The position numbers and the translations under genes were made by a program. Positions 15,121-21,730 of a stretch of DNA of 24,555 bases are shown one piece after another. Each line of letters starts with the position of its first letter. The first letter of the stretch is position 1. The DNA is from RGIG5952 sp045627605 (GTDB taxonomy: Bacteria; Verrucomicrobiota; Kiritimatiellia; RFP12; JAAYLN01), in contig JAZQOA010000041.1 of the NCBI GenBank assembly GCA_045627605.1, forward strand, positions 1 to 24,555, read 5' to 3'. Under the pieces are notes generated by a model. It saw only the letters and a program-made list of their open reading frames with translations. It had not been told where the DNA came from and did no database searches.

Positions 15121-17678
15121 TCGGCGTCTTCCGCCACAGCGTTCTTGCCGAGGAGGTCGGCGGCTTCGGGAATCTGGCTCTTGTAGCGCGCGATGATCTT
15201 GCGCATCGCCGCGCGTTGCCTGACGGAAAGCGCACCCTTGCTTTCAAACTGGTTCTTGACGGACTTGAAAAACTCCGCGTCGTCAAAGACGCGCTTGCCG
15301 CGCTTGACGGGCTCCCGCCATTCCGTGATCTTGCCAAGGGCGGCGAGAAGGGCGGGGCTTTCGGTGTCCGCCTCCAGGGCGCCGCCAGAGGCGCTGATGC
15401 CGTATTTCTCCGCAACGGCCTCGGAGTCCTTGAGGTTGGGAAGCTCGTTTTCGAGGGCGCGGTCGATTGCGGCGATCTGCCGGGGCGAGAGGTTGCGCCC
15501 GGATTTGGCCTGCCTGTCGAGCGACGCCAGGAAGCGTTTCTGGTTGTCGCCGAGGTCGGCGGCAAGAAGAACGGCAAGCTTCTCAAGGGCCTCCGGCGGC
15601 GTTTCGGGATGCTCGGTCTTGATGACGTCCGCCAAGCCGATGGACTGCAGGAAGGTTTCGACGCCTGGAAGTTGCGCGCGGTAGCGCCAGGCCATTGAGG
15701 CGAGGGCCGCAAGCTGCCGCTTGGAAATGGGTTTTTCACCGGCTGCGAACTGCTCGGTGATGGAGGCGACGAGCTTTTGGTCGTCGTAGACACGGCGCCC
15801 GCGTTTTTCGGCGGGAATCCACTCCCTTACGCCGCCGAGGAGGTCGAGCGTCTGCCTGACGGCATCGGCATCGGCCGGCGGATCCTTGGTGCCGGCCATC
15901 CATTCCGTGAACTTGCCGTAGAAATCCTCCATCAGCGCCGTCCACTCAATGGCGCCGGATTCGACCTTGTCGAGATCCGTTTCCATTTCCGCGGTGAAGC
16001 CGACGTCGAAGAGTTCCGGCAGCTTGCTGACGAGGACGTCGACGACTTCCTTGCCGAGGTCGGTGGGGAAGAGCGTGCGGCGTTCGCGCGTGACATAGTT
16101 GTGCTTGATGATCGTGTCCATGATCGACGCATAGGTCGAAGGACGCCCGATGCCGTTCTTTTCGAGCGTGTCGATGAGCATGGCCTCGGAGTAGCGGGCC
16201 GGGGGCTTCGTCTCCTTGCGCTCGGACTTGATTTCCCGGATGTCCACGCCTTCGCCGACAGCGAGAACCGGGAGTTTCGCCTCGTCGTCGTCTTCGTCGT
16301 CCTGCGCGGTTTCGACATCCTTGCCGTCGGGCATGGCGACGGCCTTGCGGATGTCGAGCTCCATGACCTTCATGAAGCCGGGGAAGGCGACTTCCGTGGC
16401 GGTCGCGGAGAAGGTGTAGCTGTCGGCGGCGGCGTCATTGTCGGCGACGGCGTCGAAAAGCACCGTGCGCTGGTTGAATTTCGCCGACGACATCTGCGAG
16501 GCGACAAAACGGCGCCAGATGAGGTCGTAGAGTTTCAGTTCGGCCGGGTCGAGCTTTTGCGCGAGCGAGGCCGGCGTGCGGGTGACGTCGGTGGGGCGGA
16601 TGGCTTCGTGGGCCTCCTGCGCTTTAGAGCCGCTCTTGTAGAAGTTGGGGCGTTCGGGACGGAAGGCGTCGCCGTAGTTGCGCGAGATGAAGTCGAGGGT
16701 CGCCTCCTGGGCGTCGCGGGCGACGGCGGGGGCGTCGGTACGCATGTAGGTGATGAGACCGACGGAGCCTTCGGAGCCGCCGAGGTCAATGCCTTCGTAG
16801 AGTTTTTGGGCGATGGACATCGTGCGGCCGGGAGTGAACCCGAGCACACTTGAGGCGGCGCGCTGCAGGGAGCTGGTGATGAAGGGCGGCAAGGCGTGCT
16901 TCATGATTTCGCGCGAGTTGACGGCGCCGACAACCATGCGGCACTTGTTCAGGTCGGCGAGGATTTTCTCCGCCTGCTCGGCCGAGGCGATTTCAGCCTT
17001 TGCGCCGTTGATCTTCGCGAGTTTCGCGAAAAACGGGTCGAAGGGGGCCTTTTGGAGAAGGGCGCCGAGCACCCAGTAGGAGACCGGCTTGAAGGCGGTG
17101 ATTTCCTTTTCGCGCTCGCAGACGAGACGGAGGGCGACGGATTGCACGCGGCCCGCGCTGGAGCCACCCTTGATGTTGCGCCAGATGAAGGGACTGACCT
17201 TGTAGCCGACGATGCGGTCGATGAGGCGGCGCGCCTGCTGGGCGTCGACCCGCTGCATGTTGATGTCGCCGGGATTGGCCAGGGCCGCCTTGACGGCGCG
17301 GGGGGTGATTTCGTTGTACTGGATGCGGCGGAAGGTTTTGTTCTTGGCGACGGGGGCGAGGACTTCGCGAAGGTGCCAGGCGATGGCTTCTCCTTCGCGG
17401 TCGGGATCCGAGGCGAGAAGGATGTCCCCGGCCTTTTTCGCGGCGGACTTGAGGCTCGCCACGACCTTGACCGAGGAGTCCGAGACCTCGTAGTCGGGCT
17501 TGAAACCCGCCTCGACGTCAATGCCCATGCGGTGGGCGGGCAAGTCGCGGATGTGGCCTTTCGAGGAAAGCACGATGTAGTCGGGCCCGAGAAACTTCCC
17601 TATGGTTTGCGCCTTGTGGGGGGATTCCACGATGACGAGATGCTTGGCGCCTGCTTCAGTTGTCTTTTCTTCTGCCAT
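15117..17678 (-). CDS. topA: DNA topoisomerase I with a non-zinc repeat tail
   Basis: An 853-residue type IA topoisomerase that relaxes negative supercoils. The Toprim domain shows HLVIVESPHKAQTIGKFLG (catalytic Glu at 18) and LLASDPDREGEAIAWHL (DxD metal site). GSSAGRVQSVALRLVCERE follows, and the nucleophilic tyrosine is Y311 in GLITYMRTD. RPSTYASIMDTI and the C-terminal core are intact. After about residue 600, where many bacterial enzymes have zinc ribbons, no CxxC pairs occur. Instead three related segments appear (about 613-677, 707-749 and 780-844), sharing the pattern KRGrRVyDD..S...QF..g..lS.RQ.AA....RY.sQiP. ATG at 17678 fits the family start; an in-frame ATG at 17723 adds an unsupported 15 residues. 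The gene overlaps the Xer recombinase gene by 4 nt. Confidence 0.95.
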   Translation of the reverse strand: MAEEKTTEAGAKHLVIVESPHKAQTIGKFLGPDYIVLSSKGHIRDLPAHRMGIDVEAGFKPDYEVSDSSVKVVASLKSAAKKAGDILLASDPDREGEAIAWHLREVLAPVAKNKTFRRIQYNEITPRAVKAALANPGDINMQRVDAQQARRLIDRIVGYKVSPFIWRNIKGGSSAGRVQSVALRLVCEREKEITAFKPVSYWVLGALLQKAPFDPFFAKLAKINGAKAEIASAEQAEKILADLNKCRMVVGAVNSREIMKHALPPFITSSLQRAASSVLGFTPGRTMSIAQKLYEGIDLGGSEGSVGLITYMRTDAPAVARDAQEATLDFISRNYGDAFRPERPNFYKSGSKAQEAHEAIRPTDVTRTPASLAQKLDPAELKLYDLIWRRFVASQMSSAKFNQRTVLFDAVADNDAAADSYTFSATATEVAFPGFMKVMELDIRKAVAMPDGKDVETAQDDEDDDEAKLPVLAVGEGVDIREIKSERKETKPPARYSEAMLIDTLEKNGIGRPSTYASIMDTIIKHNYVTRERRTLFPTDLGKEVVDVLVSKLPELFDVGFTAEMETDLDKVESGAIEWTALMEDFYGKFTEWMAGTKDPPADADAVRQTLDLLGGVREWIPAEKRGRRVYDDQKLVASITEQFAAGEKPISKRQLAALASMAWRYRAQLPGVETFLQSIGLADVIKTEHPETPPEALEKLAVLLAADLGDNQKRFLASLDRQAKSGRNLSPRQIAAIDRALENELPNLKDSEAVAEKYGISASGGALEADTESPALLAALGKITEWREPVKRGKRVFDDAEFFKSVKNQFESKGALSVRQRAAMRKIIARYKSQIPEAADLLGKNAVAEDAE

Positions 17679-17742
17679 GATCAATTTCCATTTGCGTAAT
17701 GCCTCGCCTTGCGCGCTTGCCAAGGTGAAACATTAGCTACAA

Positions 17743-17771
17743 ACAATGCCGAATTTTCAAAGTTTTGTCAA
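17743..17771 (-). promoter_or_regulatory. candidate topA promoter
   Basis: The minus strand carries a consensus TTGACA at 17771-17766, a 17-base spacer and CATTGT at 17748-17743. It lies just after the glycosyltransferase stop, about 65 bases before the topA start. The -35 is perfect and the -10 weak. Confidence 0.45.
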
Positions 17772-17774
17772 GTA

Positions 17775-18953
17775 TTATTTTCCAATGCCGATGACATATT
17801 CGTAGCATTGGCGGAGTCCGTCCTTGAAGAAGGCGAAGTTGTGGCGGGCGGCGAGAATGGCTTTTCCCCCCTCGGTGATGCGGAACCGTTTTTCGCTGTC
17901 GGCGCAGAGATTTAGGATGCCTTTTGCGAAGCCCTCGGAGGTGAGCGGGGTGAGTTCGGCCGTGTCCCTGTCGAGGATGAGGCGGTTGGCCGGGCAGTCG
18001 GTCGCGACAATCGGGGCGCCGGCCTTGAGGTAGTCGAGGAGTTTGAGGGGGGTGTTCATGCCGGAGATGCGCGGCGAGAGCAGGATGTCGAGCGCCGCGA
18101 GGTGCGTGGGGAGTTCGTCCGGGTCGATGAAACCTGCGAAGACAACGGCGTCGAGGCAGCCGGCCTCGGCAAGCTGGGCGCGGCGGTCCGCGATTTCCGC
18201 CGGGCTTCCGCCGACGATGATGAAGCGCGCCCGGGGTTCGGCCTTCGCCACGATGGGAATCGCGCCGAAGAGCAGGTCGATGCCCTGGTAGACGGCGAAG
18301 GAGCCGACATAGCCGATGAGCAGGTCGTTGGCGTCGCGGACGTAGCGGGCGCGGACTTCGGCGACTTTGCCGGCGTCGGCCTCCACCAGGGACGATGGAA
18401 TGTCGGGGATGAGGCATGCCCGCGAGGCCCGCCCGTATTTGATGGCGTTTTCAACGAGGCCGGGGCCGGTTCCGATGACGGCGTCGGCATGGCGCATGAC
18501 GTAGCGCTCGACTTTCGCGTAGGTCTTGACGATCAGGTTCTTGAGACCGCCTTTCTTCGAGTAGCTCTCGGGATCGGAATGGCGCTCGAAGACGACCTTG
18601 GCCCGTCCGATTCGCCCGCAGGCAAGGGCGATGACGCCGCAGTCCTCGACGCCGTGCACGACGGCGTAGCGGCGCGTGAGGACGCGTCCCAGCGCCATCC
18701 AGAAAAGCAGGAAGTCGAAGGCGAGCTTGAGGGGCGAGGGCCCGATTGAAATTTTCTTCGCCAGGAAGAGGTTGGGGGCGCGGGTGATTTTGACTCCGGG
18801 TATCTCGCGTCTTTCGCCAATGGGAAGTGTCAGGAACTCGACTTCGTAGCCGAGTTGCGAAAGCGACATAAGGTCGAAACCGAGGCGGATCGGGGAACCG
18901 CGTTTCTCGAAGAAGGGCTGGGAGGCGATGAAGAGGGTCCTGTTGTTTTTCAT
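17775..18953 (-). CDS. GT-B fold glycosyltransferase (family 4-like)
   Basis: A 392-residue glycosyltransferase that moves a sugar from a nucleotide donor to an acceptor, probably in cell-envelope or exopolysaccharide synthesis. The N-terminal Rossmann half starts LFIASQPFFEKRGSPIRLGF and includes a hydrophobic stretch LAFDFLLFWMALGRVL. The C-terminal half shows LLIGYVGSFAVYQGIDLL, then RARFIIVGGSP and VVFAGFIDPDELPTHLAALD. SGMNTPLKLLDYLKAGAPIV corresponds to the GT4 donor-binding (EX7E-type) region, with the first acidic residue replaced in the pattern. The gene begins six bases after the stop of the membrane protein gene at 18960-20651 and is very likely cotranscribed with it. Donor and acceptor cannot be told. 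Confidence 0.85.
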   Translation of the reverse strand: MKNNRTLFIASQPFFEKRGSPIRLGFDLMSLSQLGYEVEFLTLPIGERREIPGVKITRAPNLFLAKKISIGPSPLKLAFDFLLFWMALGRVLTRRYAVVHGVEDCGVIALACGRIGRAKVVFERHSDPESYSKKGGLKNLIVKTYAKVERYVMRHADAVIGTGPGLVENAIKYGRASRACLIPDIPSSLVEADAGKVAEVRARYVRDANDLLIGYVGSFAVYQGIDLLFGAIPIVAKAEPRARFIIVGGSPAEIADRRAQLAEAGCLDAVVFAGFIDPDELPTHLAALDILLSPRISGMNTPLKLLDYLKAGAPIVATDCPANRLILDRDTAELTPLTSEGFAKGILNLCADSEKRFRITEGGKAILAARHNFAFFKDGLRQCYEYVIGIGK

Positions 18954-18959
18954 GGATGT

Positions 18960-20651
18960 CTATTCCTGTTTGGTGTCGGAAATGATGAGGCCCCCGTCGA
19001 TGATGGCTTTGCGCTGGAGGATGTTTTGCTCGACCGACGAGGCCGAAAGCGGGTAGCCGTAGCGTTGGCTGTCCGTGACGCCGATTTCAAGCGACCAGAT
19101 TCCGGCGGCGGCGTCGGCGGGGATCTGCACGTCGCGTATCGTGATGAAGTCGGCCGTGTCCTCCCCGGCGTCGTCCGAGGTTATGTTTGCCGTCCCGTGG
19201 TCAAGGACAAAGGTGTCCTTGAGGCGTTTCCCGTCCGGAGAGGCAAGCGCCACCTCGGCCTTGAAGCGGCCCATTGAGGCGGAAGCCCCGGCGAGCTTCC
19301 AGTAATGGCAGATTTTGACTGTGCCGCCAGGGGCCGCTTCGTGCTCGCCGGAGAGAATCCGCGCACCCTTCCAGCGCAGGTTGTTGCCAAAGGAAACTTC
19401 TGAGCCCAGGTCTGGTTCCGTGAAGAGCCGGAGGTTTTCGAGGATTTCCAGCGCGGTGTTTTCACTGGCGGCGGGGAGGATGGCGCGAAGCAACATGGTC
19501 GACGTGGGCGCGAAGTCGATCAGCCATCCGTCTTTTTCCGGGGAAAGCGGCGCGGAAAGGGAAAGAACCGTCCTCATCCAGTCGTCGGCGGGTGCCGCAA
19601 TGACTTTCCCGTCCCTGATGAAAAGGCACCCGTTTGCCTTGGCGGCGGCGAGCGAGGCTCCGGGTTGCGAGGCGTTCGGCGTGAAAAGGACATCCGGTTC
19701 CAGACCCGCGATGCGCCGCATTGACAGTCCGGCCCGGGAAAATTCCGCCGCCGTGGCGTCGGCCTCGCGCCCGGAGACGAGGAGGACGGTGAAACCGTCG
19801 AGGACGAAGCGCTTGCCATAGGGGGAGGAAACGTAGTCGACGCTTTTCACAGCGCCGTTTGAGACGGCTTCGAGCCGCTTCGCCAAGGTCTCGGAACCTG
19901 AAGTGCCCGTGACGGAGGCAATCGCGATTTTCGAGAGGCCGTTGCGCGACAAGATGCTGGACAAGGCCGCGAGGCGGCGGGCGTCGTACCGGTCCCCCGC
20001 CGCGAGGGTGGAAGTCTGTCCGGGGGTTCCCCCCCGTGTCGAAAGACGCGCCTTGGCCAAGATGACGGCCGCCGCCAGCAAGGCGAGAAGCAAGGGCAGG
20101 GCCACGGCGATCCGAAGCTTTGCGAAACGGCAAGGCAGGGGGGCGATGCAGAAGGTGAAAAAGCCAAGCATGACGAATGGCATGAAGCGAAGATGCCCAA
20201 TGGACAGCGCCTGCGGGGGGGAGACGAGAAGCAAGGCTGCAAAGGCAAGGGTCGTCGCCAATGCGACGAGAACGGCCAGGCGGATCCATTTCGGCACGTC
20301 CGGGAGCGCGGCCTTGTCTTTCGGCGTGCGTTTCGGAGGCGGCGCAAAAAGCGTGAGGGTCGCCAGGACCGAGGCGGGAAGAAGCAGGCCGAGGGCGAGC
20401 CGGAGTCCGGTGGGAAGCCCGGCGGGAAAGACCTGGCGGACGCAGGCGGAGGCGGAACGGACGAGGTATTCGCCGTCGAAGATGAAGGTGTCCGCCTCAT
20501 GCGCGGCGACGCCTTGGGCCAGGATGGCGACCGCCGCCAGGAGGGTGTAGAACACGACAAGCGAGGCGGCGGCAACAATACCGCCCCGCCATTTTGCCAG
20601 GCGGGTTTCCGCCGCGCAAGTTTGCGCGTCTTTCTGTGTCGTCCATGCCAT
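18960..20651 (-). CDS. polytopic membrane protein with large C-terminal extracytoplasmic domain, function unknown
   Basis: A 563-residue protein. Five hydrophobic segments are visible in the first 200 residues: about 25-47 (IVAAASLVVFYTLLAAVAIL), 82-103 (LRLALGLLLPASVLATLTLF), 122-144 (RLAVLVALATTLAFAALLLV), 153-170 (FMPFVMLGFFTFCIAPL) and 179-198 (VALPLLLALLAAAVILA). The remaining 360 residues are soluble. One part has a nucleotide-sugar-like alternation (KIAIASVTGTSGSETLAKRL), and a later beta-rich domain reads KICHYWKLAGAS, then IWSLEIGVTDSQRYGYPL. That last part resembles the beta-sandwich seen in some polysaccharide-related membrane proteins. The family is not recognised. The start at 20651 has no Shine-Dalgarno; an extended -10 lies only 13 bases upstream. 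Pairing with a glycosyltransferase suggests a role in surface polysaccharide or glycoprotein assembly. Confidence 0.7.
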   Translation of the reverse strand: MAWTTQKDAQTCAAETRLAKWRGGIVAAASLVVFYTLLAAVAILAQGVAAHEADTFIFDGEYLVRSASACVRQVFPAGLPTGLRLALGLLLPASVLATLTLFAPPPKRTPKDKAALPDVPKWIRLAVLVALATTLAFAALLLVSPPQALSIGHLRFMPFVMLGFFTFCIAPLPCRFAKLRIAVALPLLLALLAAAVILAKARLSTRGGTPGQTSTLAAGDRYDARRLAALSSILSRNGLSKIAIASVTGTSGSETLAKRLEAVSNGAVKSVDYVSSPYGKRFVLDGFTVLLVSGREADATAAEFSRAGLSMRRIAGLEPDVLFTPNASQPGASLAAAKANGCLFIRDGKVIAAPADDWMRTVLSLSAPLSPEKDGWLIDFAPTSTMLLRAILPAASENTALEILENLRLFTEPDLGSEVSFGNNLRWKGARILSGEHEAAPGGTVKICHYWKLAGASASMGRFKAEVALASPDGKRLKDTFVLDHGTANITSDDAGEDTADFITIRDVQIPADAAAGIWSLEIGVTDSQRYGYPLSASSVEQNILQRKAIIDGGLIISDTKQE

Positions 20652-20664
20652 AAGTCAATTAACC

Positions 20665-20673
20665 ATTTTACCA
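20665..20673 (-). promoter_or_regulatory. extended -10 promoter next to the membrane protein start
   Basis: The minus strand reads TGGTAAAAT, with TAAAAT at 20670-20665. It is only 13 bases before the ATG at 20651, so the mRNA leader would be about six bases and contains no ribosome site. Confidence 0.5.
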
Positions 20674-20846
20674 TAACTCGCGCTTTCGCCGCGAAAATCG
20701 GGACATCGCGGAGGGCCGCGACAGGAGATGCTACGTCTACGACCGTACTCTTTGCCAATGGGGGTATTCTCGACAGGGGCGCCTCCTCTGCGTGGGCGTC
20801 TGCGCTGTTGTCGGCGACATAGGCAAAAAGGAAAGGAAAAACTCAA

Positions 20847-21167
20847 ATGGAACACATTCACAGCAGTTGGAATTCGGACCGCATCGCGGCGAGCCTGCTC
20901 AACAAATCGCGGAAGACCCCGGGGAAACGGGAAACCCCACTGATCGCGGTCTTCAAGGGAAAGGACCTCATGGTCGTGACGGGAAGGGGGGCGGTCCGGT
21001 TCGCCGCGGACTATCGGGACACCATCGCCTCGGCCTGCTGTTCGGACGGTTGGCTCTGGGTGGTTCTCGCGGACGGGGCGGTCTTCACCTATGGTTACGA
21101 CACCGCCGACGGAACGTTTCGCGCGGTGCGCGCGCCGCGCGCCGCCGCGGGGACGAGGGCGGCATAA
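20847..21167 (+). CDS. small hypothetical protein (106 residues)
   Basis: It starts at ATG 20847 after an AAAGGAAAGGAAAAAC ribosome-binding stretch, which is good evidence that it is translated. A polar N-terminal part (EHIHSSWNSDRIAASLLNK) is followed by a likely beta-rich segment, PLIAVFKGKDLMVVTG, then SDGWLWVVLADGAVFTYGYD, that looks like one or two propeller-type or SH3-like strands. The C-terminus is Arg/Ala-rich and is encoded by an extremely GC-rich run of GCGCGC. No family is recognised. It is divergent from the membrane protein at 20651. The 195 bases between them hold a small CGCGG-AGGG-CCGCG hairpin (20707-20720) and no clear rightward promoter. Confidence 0.6.
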   Translation: MEHIHSSWNSDRIAASLLNKSRKTPGKRETPLIAVFKGKDLMVVTGRGAVRFAADYRDTIASACCSDGWLWVVLADGAVFTYGYDTADGTFRAVRAPRAAAGTRAA

Positions 21168-21209
21168 GCCAAGGGAATATGCTGATGTCTCCACGAAGGA
21201 GCTTTGAAC

Positions 21210-21336
21210 ATGGCGAACAAGAGGAAAGCCGAATGTGCAACAACATGGCGGTCATCGCCTGCCTTGGATTTCAGGACGATATCGCCGCCGTCGCCGCCAA
21301 CGACATTCTCGGGCGTGACTTGCAGGATGCCGCGCT
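21210..21336 (+). pseudogene. possible remnant of a gene upstream of hipA (antitoxin position)
   Basis: ATG at 21210 (MANKRKAE...) has a good AGGAG at 21196-21200, but its frame soon reads as an unlikely protein. A second frame from ATG at 21232 (MCNNMAVIACLGFQDDIAAV) ends at 21340 in an ATGA overlap with the hipA fragment, as antitoxin and toxin genes often do. I see no helix-turn-helix, so this is either a frameshifted remnant or noise. Its position suggests a HipB-like partner; its sequence does not prove it. Confidence 0.3.
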
Positions 21337-21655
21337 ATGAGCAGCTCCGTGAAAAGCATTTACCTCCACCTCGGCGAAACTTTCATCGGGACACTATCCG
21401 TTGACAGCGTCCGCGGGCGCGAAACCATGATGTTTAAATTCGCGGCGTTTTTGGCTGACTGATGCCGGATGGCGCCTTGCGCCGATGTTTGACGTCAACC
21501 CCAATCCCAATGGCGGTGGAAACGCCCTTGACATGGGCGATCCCATCAAGGACGCGGAATACTACAGGCTGTCCTCTGCGGAATCCAAATCTCGCTTTGC
21601 CTTTATCCGGCAAGTGGTCGACAGCGCACCTTCGGCCTTTTCAAGGAGACGGTAA
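21337..21655 (+). pseudogene. hipA: hipA toxin kinase relic (N- and C-terminal scraps, middle deleted)
   Basis: HipA is a serine kinase of about 400 residues acting in toxin-antitoxin persistence systems. Here only two pieces survive. The first (21337-21462) encodes YLHLGETFIGTLSV and GRETMMFKF, matching the HipA N-terminal domain, and stops at 21460-21462. The second, shifted by +1 (about 21464-21655), encodes GWRLAPMFDVNPNPNGG, then AEYYRLSSAESKSRFAFIRQV. These match the conserved HipA 'P-x-(Y/F)-D-(I/V)-N-P-N-P' segment and its C-terminal helices. The whole catalytic centre between them is absent, which implies a large internal deletion plus frameshift. The product cannot be active. The 75 bases after it contain the promoter of the next gene. 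Confidence 0.75.
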
Positions 21656-21694
21656 GGTCAATCAGCTTTTGCAATATTTTACTTGACAGAACTC

Positions 21695-21723
21695 TTGATT
21701 AAGGTGCAAAAAAGTGCAATAAT
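21695..21723 (+). promoter_or_regulatory. promoter of the beta-helix surface protein gene, close to its ATG
   Basis: TTGATT at 21695-21700, a 17-base spacer and AATAAT at 21718-21723, with TG at the extended -10 position (TGCAATAAT). The start codon follows seven bases after the -10, so transcription should begin at or next to the ATG. Confidence 0.55.
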
Positions 21724-21730
21724 ACGTCTT

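Noticed and set aside
14008..16853. Plus-strand frames opposite the Xer recombinase and topA
   Set aside because: They are Gly/Arg/Asp-rich shadow sequence without motifs; the minus-strand genes have complete catalytic sets.
21462..21686. Plus-strand 74-residue frame over the hipA relic
   Set aside because: It is out of frame with the HipA-like fragment, which explains the sequence better.
21683..21688. Consensus TTGACA as the -35 of the surface protein gene
   Set aside because: No usable -10 lies at 16-18 bases; TTGATT at 21695 with AATAAT at a 17-base spacing fits better. It remains the fallback if the message has a leader.
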